Positions 28,043 through 37,359 of a stretch of DNA of 64,000 bases are shown here, in pieces; position 1 is the first letter of the stretch, and each line of letters begins with the position of its first letter. Source of the DNA: Thalassotalea piscium (lineage in GTDB: Bacteria > Pseudomonadota > Gammaproteobacteria > Enterobacterales > Alteromonadaceae); NCBI RefSeq assembly GCF_030295935.1, contig NZ_AP027362.1, positions 3,596,001-3,660,000 of the forward strand, written 5' to 3'. Made by a program: the position numbers and the translations under genes. The notes beneath the pieces were generated by a model. The model was not told where the DNA came from and made no database searches. It saw only the letters and a list, made by a program, of their open reading frames with translations.

Positions 28043-29092
28043 ATGACATCACGCTTTGAACCTCGCCAAATAGGCAACACTTCATTGGCCGTTTCTCCTT
28101 TAGGATTTGGCGCAGCTTCAATGGGTAACCTTTACCATGAAGTATCTGATGAAGAAGCATCTTCAACCTTAAAGGCAGCCATCAATTCAAGCATGAACTT
28201 ATTCGATACTGCGCCACGTTACGGTTTAGGCTTAAGTGAGCGTCGTGTAGGCGATGCGTTGAGAAGTGCTATAAAAGGCAGTTATGTTTTATCAACGAAA
28301 GTTGGTCGAATACTTAGCAGAGATAATAAAGCTGACATTAAGCAACTAAGATATGGCTTTGCGACACCAATGCCGTTTGATGCACATTATGATTATACTT
28401 ATGATGGTATTATGCGCTCTTATGAAGATAGTTTGCAGCGGTTAGGTTTGGCACAAATTGATATCTTATTAGTGCACGATATTGGTATTGATACCCATGG
28501 TGAGCAAGATCAATATTACTTTAAACAATTAAAGTCTAGTGGCTATAAAGCGCTAGATGAGCTAAGAGCTTGTGGTCAAATAAAAGCCGTAGGTCTCGGC
28601 GTTAATGAAGTAGAAATTTGTAACCGAGTCATGGACATTGGGCAATTTGATTGCTTTCTCTTAGCTGGTAGGTATTCATTATTAGAACAAAACCCACTCC
28701 ATCAATTATTTCCTAAATGTGAAGCTCACGGTGCTTCAATAATATTAGGCGGTCCATATAACTCAGGCATTTTAGCGACTGGAGTAAGTGGAAAAAATAC
28801 TCCTCATTATAATTACGAGCCTGCGCCAAAGCATATAATTGATAGAGTAAGAAAAATTGAATCAATATGTTCAAAGTTTCAAGTCAGATTAGCTGCGGCA
28901 GCTCTTCAATTCCCATTAGGTCATTCCATAGTTAGTTCTGTGATCCCTGGATTAGGTAATGAAAAACGAGTGAACCATACGATTGAGTTATTTAACGAAA
29001 ATATACCTAATGAATTTTGGCAAGATTTAAAAGAAAACCATCTTATTGATCAAGCTGCTCCACTCCCCTTTTCTGCGGAAAATATCGTATGA
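28043..29092 (+). CDS. Aldo/keto reductase, probable L-fucose 1-dehydrogenase
   Basis: 349 aa cytosolic TIM-barrel oxidoreductase. The AKR tetrad is visible: Asp and Tyr in NLFDTAPRYGLGLSERRVG, Lys in LSTKVGR, His in LLVHDIG. It resembles the D-threo-aldose 1-dehydrogenase/L-fucose dehydrogenase group that oxidises L-fucose to L-fucono-lactone with NAD(P)+. Its stop overlaps the next gene by ATGA, which links it to the lactonase. RBS GAAAAGAAG-like before the ATG. Confidence 0.85.
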   Translation: MTSRFEPRQIGNTSLAVSPLGFGAASMGNLYHEVSDEEASSTLKAAINSSMNLFDTAPRYGLGLSERRVGDALRSAIKGSYVLSTKVGRILSRDNKADIKQLRYGFATPMPFDAHYDYTYDGIMRSYEDSLQRLGLAQIDILLVHDIGIDTHGEQDQYYFKQLKSSGYKALDELRACGQIKAVGLGVNEVEICNRVMDIGQFDCFLLAGRYSLLEQNPLHQLFPKCEAHGASIILGGPYNSGILATGVSGKNTPHYNYEPAPKHIIDRVRKIESICSKFQVRLAAAALQFPLGHSIVSSVIPGLGNEKRVNHTIELFNENIPNEFWQDLKENHLIDQAAPLPFSAENIV

Positions 29093-29967
29093 GTATCGAC
29101 AACACATTAGTTAAAGCAGGAATAGCAAGAGTTGATAGCCACCAACACTTCTGGCAATTATCCCGGGGTGACTATAGCTGGTTAACTCCGGAGTTAAAGA
29201 TTCTCTATCAAGACTTTCTTCCCTCACAATTAGCCCCTGAATTAAATAATAGTAACGTCAAACAAACGGTATTGATACAAGCAGCAGCAAGTGAAAAAGA
29301 AACAGACTTTTTGCTTAATTTAGCTGAACATACACACTATGTAGCAGGTGTGATTGGCTGGATCGATATGGAAGATCTACTTGCAGTGTATCAATTAGAA
29401 AAATTATCTAAAAATCAATTTTTCAAAGGTATACGCCCGATGTTGCAAGATATCGAGGATGTTAATTGGATTTTAAAAGATAAATTTACCCCTATTTTTG
29501 AGTTCATGGCTGAAAACCAGTTAACGTTCGATGCATTAATTAGAGATATTCATTTATCGAATATACATATTTTGGCATGTCGACACCCTAACTTAAACAT
29601 TGTGATTGACCATTGTGCGAAACCTGATTTATCCAAGTTACCTTCAGATTTTTGGAAGAATAGAATCAAAAATATTGCCCAATGTCATAACGTTTTTATC
29701 AAACTTTCAGGTTTATTAACTGAAGCACCTGTAGGAAAAGTAAAGACTGAAGACGTACTACCTTATTTTGAATTCATTATGAGTAATTTTGGTGAAAACA
29801 GGGTTATGTGGGGTAGCGATTGGCCAGTTGTAAAATTAAATGGCGACTATGATATTTGGGTTTCGTTGACCAAATCTTTACTTAGTAACTATCCATTTAA
29901 AATTAAACGTAAAGTTTGGGCAGAGAATGCCCAAAACTTCTATCGATTACCCCGTTCATTAGTATAA
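29089..29967 (+). CDS. Amidohydrolase-family lactonase (probable L-fucono-lactonase)
   Basis: 292 aa metal-dependent hydrolase of the amidohydrolase_2 family. Metal ligands visible in VDSHQHFW near the N-terminus, VIDHCAKPD in the middle and MWGSDWPV near the end. In this context it would open L-fucono-lactone to L-fuconate. Translationally coupled to the dehydrogenase by a 4-bp overlap. Confidence 0.85.
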   Translation: MSIDNTLVKAGIARVDSHQHFWQLSRGDYSWLTPELKILYQDFLPSQLAPELNNSNVKQTVLIQAAASEKETDFLLNLAEHTHYVAGVIGWIDMEDLLAVYQLEKLSKNQFFKGIRPMLQDIEDVNWILKDKFTPIFEFMAENQLTFDALIRDIHLSNIHILACRHPNLNIVIDHCAKPDLSKLPSDFWKNRIKNIAQCHNVFIKLSGLLTEAPVGKVKTEDVLPYFEFIMSNFGENRVMWGSDWPVVKLNGDYDIWVSLTKSLLSNYPFKIKRKVWAENAQNFYRLPRSLV

Positions 29968-29982
29968 GGTTTGGAATTACAC

Positions 29983-30759
29983 ATGATAATGGCAGATAAA
30001 GTAAAAGTTGCTCTAGTGACAGGTGGAGCAAGTGGCATAGGCAAAAGTATTTGTTTACGACTTGCGCAAAAAAAAATGAAAATTTTAGTTGTTGATCTTA
30101 ATCTAGAAGCTGCAAAACAAACGACTAAAGAAATTATTGATTCTGGTGGCACAGCTGAGGCATACGCTGTTGATGTATCAAATAACGCACAAATAGTCGA
30201 GTTATGTAAAAGTATTAATGAAAAACATCCCATTGATATTTTGGTGAATAATGCAGGTATTGCGCATATTGGCAATATTGAAAACACCCAAGAGAGTGAT
30301 TTAGACCGTTTATACAATATCAATGTTAAAGGCGTATATAACTGTATTTATGGTGTTATTGAATCGATGAAAGCACAAAAAAGCGGTGTAATAATTAATA
30401 TGGCTTCCATCGCAGCTTCTGTTGGAATAACCGATAGGTTTGCCTATTCAATGACAAAAGGTGCAGTGTTAACCATGACCTATTCTGTTGCTAGAGATTA
30501 TATAGATGATGGTATCAGGTGTAACTGTATTTCACCTGGCAGAGTACACACTCCCTTTGTTGATAATTTTATTGAAAAGAATTATCCCGACAATCAGGCT
30601 GAGATGTTTGAAAAACTATCAAAAAGTCAACCCATTGGCAGAATGGGGACACCGGATGAAATAGCAGCATTGGTAGATTACCTTTGCTCTGACGATGCGG
30701 CTTTTATTACCGGTAGTAATTTCCCAATCGATGGCGGTTTCGTCACCTTAAATAATTAA
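29983..30759 (+). CDS. SDR dehydrogenase (probable 2-keto-3-deoxy-L-fuconate dehydrogenase)
   Basis: 258 aa classical short-chain dehydrogenase: cofactor motif TGGASGIG, NNAG, catalytic Ser in INMASIAASVG and Tyr/Lys in YSMTKGA, with the PIDGGF end. It would oxidise 2-keto-3-deoxy-L-fuconate to the 2,4-diketo compound. The ATG at 29983 (MIMADK) lies after AAGG; MADK six bases on is possible, and the upstream TTG frame is unlikely. Confidence 0.87.
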   Translation: MIMADKVKVALVTGGASGIGKSICLRLAQKKMKILVVDLNLEAAKQTTKEIIDSGGTAEAYAVDVSNNAQIVELCKSINEKHPIDILVNNAGIAHIGNIENTQESDLDRLYNINVKGVYNCIYGVIESMKAQKSGVIINMASIAASVGITDRFAYSMTKGAVLTMTYSVARDYIDDGIRCNCISPGRVHTPFVDNFIEKNYPDNQAEMFEKLSKSQPIGRMGTPDEIAALVDYLCSDDAAFITGSNFPIDGGFVTLNN

Positions 30760-30860
30760 CAACGCAAAGCTTTAATAGAAATAAATTACATATATATCAT
30801 CTTGTTGCCGGTACTTTCGTAGCTATGGCACAAGCAAAAGTTATTTAAATAGGAATAAAA

Positions 30861-31709
30861 ATGAAATTAATGCGAGTAGGAAATCCGGGCAAAGAAGTCC
30901 CTGCTATTTTAGATAGCCAAGGTATTATTCGTGATTTATCAGCACATGTAAGTGACATAGATGGCAACTTATTTGCTGATGACTCAGTCAAAAGAATTGC
31001 GGGTATAGACTTATCAAGTTTACCTGCAATAGATAAAAATGTTCGCATCGGCCCTGCTATTTCTAAAGTAGGGAAATTCATTTGTGTGGGCTTAAATTAT
31101 GCGGATCATGCTGCAGAGTCAGGTATGGATGTTCCATCTGAGCCAGTATTATTTATGAAAGCTACTTCTTCTATTATCGGTCCAAATGATACGGTAGAAC
31201 TTCCGCCAGCATCTAAAAAATCAGACTGGGAAGTTGAGTTAGGTGTAGTGATTGGTAAAGAAACTAAATACGTTTCAGAAAAGGATGCCTTAGCTCATAT
31301 TGCCGGTTATTGTGTGATCAATGACTTGTCTGAACGTGAGTTTCAAATAGAAAAAGAAGGGCAGTGGTGTAAAGGTAAAGGCTGTGACACCTTTGGCCCT
31401 ATTGGTCCTTACTTAGTGACTACCGATGAAATTACTGATTCAAATGAACTTGATATCTGGTTGGAACTTAATGGTGAACGAGTACAGAACGGTAATACTC
31501 GTACCATGGTGTATAAAGTACCATTTTTAGTGTCATACATTAGTCAATTTATGAGCTTACAACCGGGTGATATTATCAGTACCGGTACTCCTCCTGGTGT
31601 TGGTTTAGGTTTTAACCCACCTAAATATTTGAAAGAAGGTGATGTAATGCGCCTAGGTATCTCAGGACTTGGTGAGCAACAACAAAAAGTTGAGCGCTAT
31701 AAAGCTTAG
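30861..31709 (+). CDS. FAH-family hydrolase (probable 2,4-diketo-3-deoxy-L-fuconate hydrolase)
   Basis: 282 aa of the fumarylacetoacetate hydrolase family. GLNYADHAAESG, the Mg-binding Glu in WEVELGVVIGK and the GTPPGVGLGF loop are visible. It would cleave 2,4-diketo-3-deoxy-L-fuconate into pyruvate and L-lactate, the last committed step. A ~100-bp gap separates it from the SDR gene. AGGAATAAAA precedes the ATG. Confidence 0.88.
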   Translation: MKLMRVGNPGKEVPAILDSQGIIRDLSAHVSDIDGNLFADDSVKRIAGIDLSSLPAIDKNVRIGPAISKVGKFICVGLNYADHAAESGMDVPSEPVLFMKATSSIIGPNDTVELPPASKKSDWEVELGVVIGKETKYVSEKDALAHIAGYCVINDLSEREFQIEKEGQWCKGKGCDTFGPIGPYLVTTDEITDSNELDIWLELNGERVQNGNTRTMVYKVPFLVSYISQFMSLQPGDIISTGTPPGVGLGFNPPKYLKEGDVMRLGISGLGEQQQKVERYKA

Positions 31710-31727
31710 AAACATATATTAGGATAA

Positions 31728-32873
31728 ATGAACATGATCATTTCGTCTCCTAGCGATTACCGCGCTGCAGCAAAAAAAACGTTGCCTCCATTTTTGTTTC
31801 ATTACATTGATGGCGGCTCTTATGAAGAGCATACACTTCGTAGAAATGTAGAAGACTTATCTGATATTGCGTTAAAACAACGTGTATTAAATGATATGTC
31901 TACACTCGACTTATCTACCGAAATTTTCGGTGAAAAAATGAGTCTACCAATTTCATTATCACCTGTAGGTTTAACAGGGATGTATGCACGGCGAGGTGAA
32001 GTTCAAGCTGCAAAAGCTGCTGAAAATAAAGGGATCCCGTTTACTATGTCGACGGTGTCTGTATGTCCTATTGAAGAAGTAGCTCCAGAAATTAAACGGC
32101 CAATGTGGTTTCAACTCTATGTACTAAAAGATAGAGGCTTCATGAAAAATGTTTTAGAACGTGCAAAAGCAGCTGGCGTTAAAACATTAATATTTACGGT
32201 TGATATGCCAGTGCCTGGTGCTCGTTACCGCGACATGCATTCTGGCATGAGCGGCTCTTTTGCTGCCCCTCGGAGAATATTTCAAGCGATGCGACATCCT
32301 AAATGGGCATTTGATGTTGGCTTATTTGGTAAGCCACATGATTTAGGTAATGTGTCAACTTATCGAGGTGAAGCAACTAATTTAGAAGATTATATTGGCT
32401 GGCTAGGTGATAATTTTGATCCTTCTATATCATGGAAAGATTTGGAATGGATCAGAGAATACTGGGATGGTCCTATGGTTATCAAAGGTATTTTGGATGT
32501 TCAAGACGCTAAAGATGCATTGAAATTTGGTGCTGATGGTATTGTTGTTTCTAATCATGGTGGTCGTCAATTAGACGGCGTTCTTTCTTCAGCAAAGGCG
32601 TTACCTGACATTGCCGATGCCGTAAAAGGTGATTTGAAAATATTTGTAGATTCTGGTATTCGCTCAGGATTGGATGTTGTACGTATGCTAGCGTTGGGTG
32701 CTGATTGTACAATGCTAGGTCGCTCTTATATCTATGCATTAGCGGCGCAAGGGCAGCAAGGCGTTGAAAACTTGCTTGACCTATATGAAAAAGAAGTGCG
32801 TGTGGCAATGACGTTAACGGGTGCAAAATGTATTAGTGACTTAAATCGTAACTCGCTAATTAATTCACTTTAA
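31728..32873 (+). CDS. lldD: FMN-dependent L-lactate dehydrogenase
   Basis: 381 aa of the alpha-hydroxyacid oxidase family, the usual length of LldD. N-terminal [19 protein letters not shown], active-site His and Arg in [10 protein letters not shown], and [19 protein letters not shown] for FMN phosphate binding. LldD oxidises L-lactate to pyruvate at the inner membrane and passes electrons to quinone; here it would consume the L-lactate from the preceding hydrolase. 18 bp after that gene and clearly in its operon. Start at 31728 or the next in-frame ATG at 31734. Confidence 0.92.
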   Translation: MNMIISSPSDYRAAAKKTLPPFLFHYIDGGSYEEHTLRRNVEDLSDIALKQRVLNDMSTLDLSTEIFGEKMSLPISLSPVGLTGMYARRGEVQAAKAAENKGIPFTMSTVSVCPIEEVAPEIKRPMWFQLYVLKDRGFMKNVLERAKAAGVKTLIFTVDMPVPGARYRDMHSGMSGSFAAPRRIFQAMRHPKWAFDVGLFGKPHDLGNVSTYRGEATNLEDYIGWLGDNFDPSISWKDLEWIREYWDGPMVIKGILDVQDAKDALKFGADGIVVSNHGGRQLDGVLSSAKALPDIADAVKGDLKIFVDSGIRSGLDVVRMLALGADCTMLGRSYIYALAAQGQQGVENLLDLYEKEVRVAMTLTGAKCISDLNRNSLINSL

Positions 32874-32906
32874 CCGTATTTAACACACATTGATCATTAC
32901 CCAACT

Positions 32907-32953
32907 TCAATAGAAAAGTTAATATAAAATAACACCATTAACTTTTCTATTGA
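32907..32953. repeat. 17-bp perfect inverted repeat after lldD
   Basis: Arms TCAATAGAAAAGTTAAT and its exact complement, separated by a 13-nt loop. It lies between the lldD stop and the next ATG. It could end the catabolic transcript, but there is no U-run, so an operator or protein-binding site is also possible. Confidence 0.6.
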
Positions 32954-32969
32954 ACCTCTTAAAACATTC

Positions 32970-34349
32970 ATGATAAATATTCAAAACTTTCAACACGCTA
33001 AACTTAATATCAAAGATTGGCAGATTACAAACAACCAATATTGGTGTGTGTTAGGTAAAAATGGTTCAGGTAAACAATATTTAGACCAACTCTTTACTGG
33101 TGAATTAACTGATGCAACAGCACAGACATGCCAAATACCTCATGTTGATCGTGTCGCTTTAGTATCGTTTGAACAGCAACAACGTATTTATGAGCAAGAA
33201 CTAAAAATTGATAGAACTGATTATCTTGATATAAATGATATTGGTACCAAAGCAAAAGATTTTTTACCTTCAGATAAACTTTCAGATCCACTCATTGACG
33301 ACTTTGGTTTAGCTCACCGCTTAGAATTTGGTTATCGACAATTAAGTACTGGGGAGGGGCGGAAACTTCTTATTCTCCAAGCAATTTTTAATGGGGTTGA
33401 GTTATTAGTATGTGATAACCCTTTTGATAGTTTAGACAATGAATCATGTCAGGCGCTGTCGGAAGCTTTACAAGGGTTATCTAGTCAAGGTATTACTGTG
33501 TTATTGCTGTTGAGTAATCAACTTGACATTCCATCTTGGTGTCAAAATATTGCTTTCATTGAACGTGGACAATTAAATGTAATTGGTACACTTAACAATG
33601 AAACAACCAAGCAACAGCTTGATACGTTGCTTGCATCTAGGCCAGATAATACTCAATGGCCGGAAAGTATGAATAACCTTAAAAGCTTTCAACATCCTTA
33701 TTTAGTAAAACTCAACAATGGCAACGTTCACTTTAGTGGAAAAAATGTTTTTGTAGATTTAAATATAAGTATAAAGCCATTGCAACATACATTAATCACT
33801 GGCCGAAATGGTAGTGGTAAATCAACTTTAATGCAGTTAATTACAGGTGATTGCACACAATGTTATAGCAATGATCTTGAAATACTTGGTTTTAAAAGAG
33901 GCTCAGGAGAGAGTATTTGGCAATTAAAGGAGCAAATGGGTATCGTTAGCTCAGAATTACACCGACAATATCGTGTTAATGGTGAATTATTAACGGTTGT
34001 TTTATCAGGATTTTATGATTCAATTGGCTTATATCAACAACCAGAAAGAAAGCATGTTGTTATTGCAAAGCAGTGGCTTGAAAAAGTTGGGTTGTTAGCG
34101 CAACAACATTGCTCTTTTCAAAGCTTAAGTTATGGTGAACAACGACTTGCACTGATAGCTAGAGCGTTAGTTAAATCACCATTGTTATTGATCTTAGATG
34201 AACCTACCCAAGGATTGGATGAACTAAACAGGCATCGAATCTTAAACTTTATCGAGCGTTTAGCCGAACAGAAACGCAGTACTATTTTACTTGTAAGTCA
34301 TCGAGAAGATGAGTTTTTATCATTATTCGAACAACATATAAGATTGTAA
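32970..34349 (+). CDS. ModF-like tandem ATP-binding cassette protein
   Basis: 459 aa with two ABC nucleotide-binding domains. The first (~1-215) has a modified Walker A (GKNGSGKQY, with Gln in place of Ser/Thr) and LSTGEGRKLLI; the second (~245-459) has GRNGSGKST, LSYGEQRLALIARAL and LLILDEPTQGLD. The layout matches ModF/PhrA, an ABC ATPase of unclear role often near molybdate transport. No permease or binding protein lies nearby. It sits directly after the fucose operon, inside the CAST cargo. The altered first Walker A suggests one degenerate site. Confidence 0.75.
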   Translation: MINIQNFQHAKLNIKDWQITNNQYWCVLGKNGSGKQYLDQLFTGELTDATAQTCQIPHVDRVALVSFEQQQRIYEQELKIDRTDYLDINDIGTKAKDFLPSDKLSDPLIDDFGLAHRLEFGYRQLSTGEGRKLLILQAIFNGVELLVCDNPFDSLDNESCQALSEALQGLSSQGITVLLLLSNQLDIPSWCQNIAFIERGQLNVIGTLNNETTKQQLDTLLASRPDNTQWPESMNNLKSFQHPYLVKLNNGNVHFSGKNVFVDLNISIKPLQHTLITGRNGSGKSTLMQLITGDCTQCYSNDLEILGFKRGSGESIWQLKEQMGIVSSELHRQYRVNGELLTVVLSGFYDSIGLYQQPERKHVVIAKQWLEKVGLLAQQHCSFQSLSYGEQRLALIARALVKSPLLLILDEPTQGLDELNRHRILNFIERLAEQKRSTILLVSHREDEFLSLFEQHIRL

Positions 34350-34383
34350 TAGATATGAAACCAACTTATTGACACAAATAATT

Positions 34384-34416
34384 TCTATCTCACTTTGTGC
34401 CCCAAAGTGAGATAGA
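34384..34416. repeat. 14-bp inverted repeat after the ModF-like gene
   Basis: Arms TCTATCTCACTTTG/CAAAGTGAGATAGA around a 5-nt loop, 34 bp after the ModF-like stop codon. A plausible 3'-end structure, though no U-tract follows. Confidence 0.6.
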
Positions 34417-34573
34417 CCCGAGATATGTTTTAATGAACTAATTAGGCTCTAATATTTAAAAGCGTCAGATCAAGTTTGAGCTTCAACAAAATAGCATGTT
34501 AGCACCAAGCGACTTTGTAGTATCTTAATTACTAGCAATTCTGTCGTAATTGCTAATTACAAAGGGAAATGTT

Positions 34574-34699
34574 GTGAAAAAACTTTATGCTTCGTTAGCT
34601 CAATTTATCAGTATTAATGACCTAGCAGACAAAGCACCAATAGAGCCTGTTTTAATTCCCATTTCAGATCAAACACAAGACATCACTAACACTCTGTAG
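34574..34699 (+). CDS. Possible 41-aa protein
   Basis: GTG start with AAGGG seven bases upstream; encodes 41 residues beginning MKKLYASLAQF, with no recognisable domain. Its last 14 bases overlap the end of the convergent gene. Coding status is uncertain; the RBS is the main support. Confidence 0.3.
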   Translation: MKKLYASLAQFISINDLADKAPIEPVLIPISDQTQDITNTL

Positions 34700-35579
34700 T
34701 ACTTGAGAATTGGTTAATTGTGTCAGCCAATACATTATCTTCAATATGAAAAATTTCAGGGCATGGCTGCTGAAGGTTTATTGCATTTATTAATAACTGC
34801 CCCAATCGTAATTCAGGATGTTTATGCATAGTATTGGCAATACTTTCTAGCAAATATTGTTTAGTTTCATCAAGGGCGTTATCAGCCAATGCAGAATCTC
34901 TTGATGATTCATCATCCACTTCAGTATTGATAGGTATGCTTGCTAACATACCTCTGGCAGTATTATTTTCATCTAAAGTGGACGTTGATTTAACGCTCAA
35001 CCTATCAGGCATAAAATCATCATCCGCTAATGGACCTTCTTCAAAATAGCTGTCCCAATCTTTTTTCTCAAAAGCACAAATCAAATCGGCAAGTTGATGA
35101 AGCTCAATACCTTCGGCTGATTGGAATTGGGTATCCCAAAGTTGCTCTACGCGTTTCAACGCAACTGTTAACTCTTTCTTATTCGCAATTTTGTTTTTCG
35201 ATAATATATCGCTTGCAGCTAACCTTAAATCACTGCTCTCCTTTAGTTGACGCGCCTTAGTCTTTGATTGGCAAATTACATCCAAAGTATGGCTATATTT
35301 AAGTATACTCTGAGCACGATTTTCATTGTCTTCAGTTATGGAGTTACTGTTGTCAGTTATCCTAAGAGTGCCACCACACATGTCCGCAAAACATTGTTGG
35401 CATAAATCAATCTCAATACGTTTACCATCACCATGAATCGAGCCATAACCGCAATGATGTTCTATTGAAATAAATTCTTGAAACTCATAGTCACCTTCAG
35501 TAGTAGCTCGTAATCCACAGCCATCACAAACCAATGTTGTTAGTTCCTGCGTCGTGATCGTTTTAAACGTTTTCATCAT
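34686..35579 (-). CDS. Hypothetical protein with N-terminal zinc ribbon
   Basis: 297 aa. The N-terminal ~75 residues hold a two-part Cys cluster (CDGCGL, HHCGYGSIHGDG, LCQQCFADMCGG), a zinc-ribbon-like motif known from uncharacterised bacterial proteins. The middle is charged. Near the C-terminus KHPELRLGQLLINAIN matches a short motif I know from other small uncharacterised bacterial proteins. The combination of the two is unfamiliar to me. Cytosolic; no signal or membrane segment. Cargo gene of unknown role. Confidence 0.55.
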   Translation of the reverse strand: MMKTFKTITTQELTTLVCDGCGLRATTEGDYEFQEFISIEHHCGYGSIHGDGKRIEIDLCQQCFADMCGGTLRITDNSNSITEDNENRAQSILKYSHTLDVICQSKTKARQLKESSDLRLAASDILSKNKIANKKELTVALKRVEQLWDTQFQSAEGIELHQLADLICAFEKKDWDSYFEEGPLADDDFMPDRLSVKSTSTLDENNTARGMLASIPINTEVDDESSRDSALADNALDETKQYLLESIANTMHKHPELRLGQLLINAINLQQPCPEIFHIEDNVLADTINQFSSTTEC

Positions 35580-35682
35580 TGCCCCTATTGTTATTTTTTG
35601 ATGCTACAGGTTTTACCAAAACAGCTTTCAATCACCTTTAAATTTCATCAAACAATCGACTCTTCTTTATACCGTAGCCGCT

Positions 35683-35889
35683 TTAATCAGCATTAACAGA
35701 AATAAAACCTCGACCGATAAGGCATTGAATTAAAATAAATAACCCCGTCATTTGTAGTAAACCCATTTCTGGCAATGAAAAAATATCGGGTACGATCCAA
35801 TTCCAAAGAAAATACGCAGGAATAACGGAAATGATCAAATTCAATATTTTTACAGGTATTGATAATATAATGACTTCATACAGTTTCAT
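35683..35889 (-). CDS. Small membrane protein (68 aa)
   Basis: Two predicted membrane helices (about residues 8-30 and 42-62) separated by WIVPDIFSLPEM. I do not recognise the family precisely; small proteins with this LPEMGLLQMTG-type turn occur as phage or plasmid accessory proteins. Lies between the zinc-ribbon gene and the helicase in the CAST cargo. Confidence 0.5.
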   Translation of the reverse strand: MKLYEVIILSIPVKILNLIISVIPAYFLWNWIVPDIFSLPEMGLLQMTGLFILIQCLIGRGFISVNAD

Positions 35890-35920
35890 TGAAACCTCTA
35901 GTTTTTAACCAATAGCATAA

Positions 35921-37354
35921 TCACCTCAATTCACTTAGCCCTAAAGCGATAGCTTCTTGCTGGAACCGTCCAAAAATATTAACGACTTTTTCATAAGAGC
36001 TTGTTAAAAAATGCTCTTCAACAATATCACTATTTTCTTTAAAGGTTTGATGGTCAATAGCCGTATTAAATTCACTAACTTTCAGTGTTTTTCCAGAGCC
36101 CACTTTCATTGCCTTATCAAAAATAACAGCTTCTGGGTCCTCATCACCATCTAGCTTTTCAACTCTAGCCTTCATCTTCTCAAACTTAACCACGTCCGCT
36201 TCAAATGGCACATCTTGCTTAACGCGATACGCATATTCCAACAGCTTAGGCTCTGCTGGCATAAACATAACTGCCTCTTGATTCGTCGAATCAGTCATTC
36301 TAAGGATTCGGCCTAAAATTTGTCTAAAATGCATTTCTGTTTTGATATTGGTCAGGTGACAGCAAACCTGCAATCGGGGGATATTCGTTCCCTCGCTGAT
36401 CATCCCTACGGAAATTATCCATTTAGTTTGTGCATGTCTAAATTGTTGGATAATACTCGTTGGCTCATTTTCTCGATAAGTCACAACAACAGCATCTTCG
36501 TTAAAATAGGTTTTCATGAATGCTGATATTTGTCTCGCATGCTCAACAGACGACGCAACAATTAATCCTGCAGCTTCAGCGTTTTTAACCCTAATTGAAT
36601 CTAGTTTTTTTTGTGCTGATGAAATTATGTATTTAATGACTTTTTCATTCTCAATAATCTCTTGATAGGGAATTATTGATTGCGATAATAAACACTTAAA
36701 GCTAGTAAATGTTTTCGTTTCTTCAATATCAACCACTGAAATATTATTATTATCCACCGCAATTATCTGTGGAACACGACAAACATCGTCCGTAATAGCC
36801 TGCGAAAGTCCATAAACATAATCACATGTTATTTTATTGCTCGGATGCATGTAGTTTGAAAGAACAATTGGGGCAGCATCTGAGCGCCAAGGAGTTCCTG
36901 TTAACGCCAATGTATATTTGGCCTTATCTTGAATATTTAATATTATTTGCTCGCCCCATGCATTTGCATTATCAATAGTCGAGCCAGCACAATGGTGGAT
37001 CTCATCAAAAATAACGAACACTCGGTACCTTTCAAATAACTGCCAAAAATTGGCATCGAGATACTGCAAGCTTTGGTAGGTAAGTGAGTGTCCTTTTGCC
37101 CCTAGTAAACCATCAAACCGTTCGTTAATTCTTACCTGTAAACTTTGACTGAAATCTTGAGATACAATGGATGAAGGTGAAAAACAAATAATTAGATCAA
37201 CTAAGTTGTTTTTTAACAACCTATCGCCCAATTCAGATGCCATCAAGGTTTTACCCGCGCCAGGTGTTGCTAAAGTTAAAAAGTGGCTATCGCCATTTAA
37301 GTACTGTTTTAAGGCTTTATTGATACAACTAACTTGCCATTGTCTTAATTGCAT
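35921..37354 (-). CDS. DEAD/DEAH-box SF2 helicase
   Basis: 477 aa. Helicase motifs in order: Walker A ATPGAGKT (~30), DEIHH (~117), TGTPWRS (~152), the C-terminal RecA-like domain with SVGMISEGTNIPRL (~320) and RQILGRILRM (~348). It resembles the ResIII/UvrB-like ATPase domain of restriction and defence helicases, but no nuclease domain is attached. The following 173-aa gene ends 5 bp upstream, so the two are a unit, with an XRE gene divergent from them. A defence or restriction-linked role is inferred from this arrangement. Confidence 0.8.
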   Translation of the reverse strand: MQLRQWQVSCINKALKQYLNGDSHFLTLATPGAGKTLMASELGDRLLKNNLVDLIICFSPSSIVSQDFSQSLQVRINERFDGLLGAKGHSLTYQSLQYLDANFWQLFERYRVFVIFDEIHHCAGSTIDNANAWGEQIILNIQDKAKYTLALTGTPWRSDAAPIVLSNYMHPSNKITCDYVYGLSQAITDDVCRVPQIIAVDNNNISVVDIEETKTFTSFKCLLSQSIIPYQEIIENEKVIKYIISSAQKKLDSIRVKNAEAAGLIVASSVEHARQISAFMKTYFNEDAVVVTYRENEPTSIIQQFRHAQTKWIISVGMISEGTNIPRLQVCCHLTNIKTEMHFRQILGRILRMTDSTNQEAVMFMPAEPKLLEYAYRVKQDVPFEADVVKFEKMKARVEKLDGDEDPEAVIFDKAMKVGSGKTLKVSEFNTAIDHQTFKENSDIVEEHFLTSSYEKVVNIFGRFQQEAIALGLSELR

Positions 37355-37359
37355 TTTAT

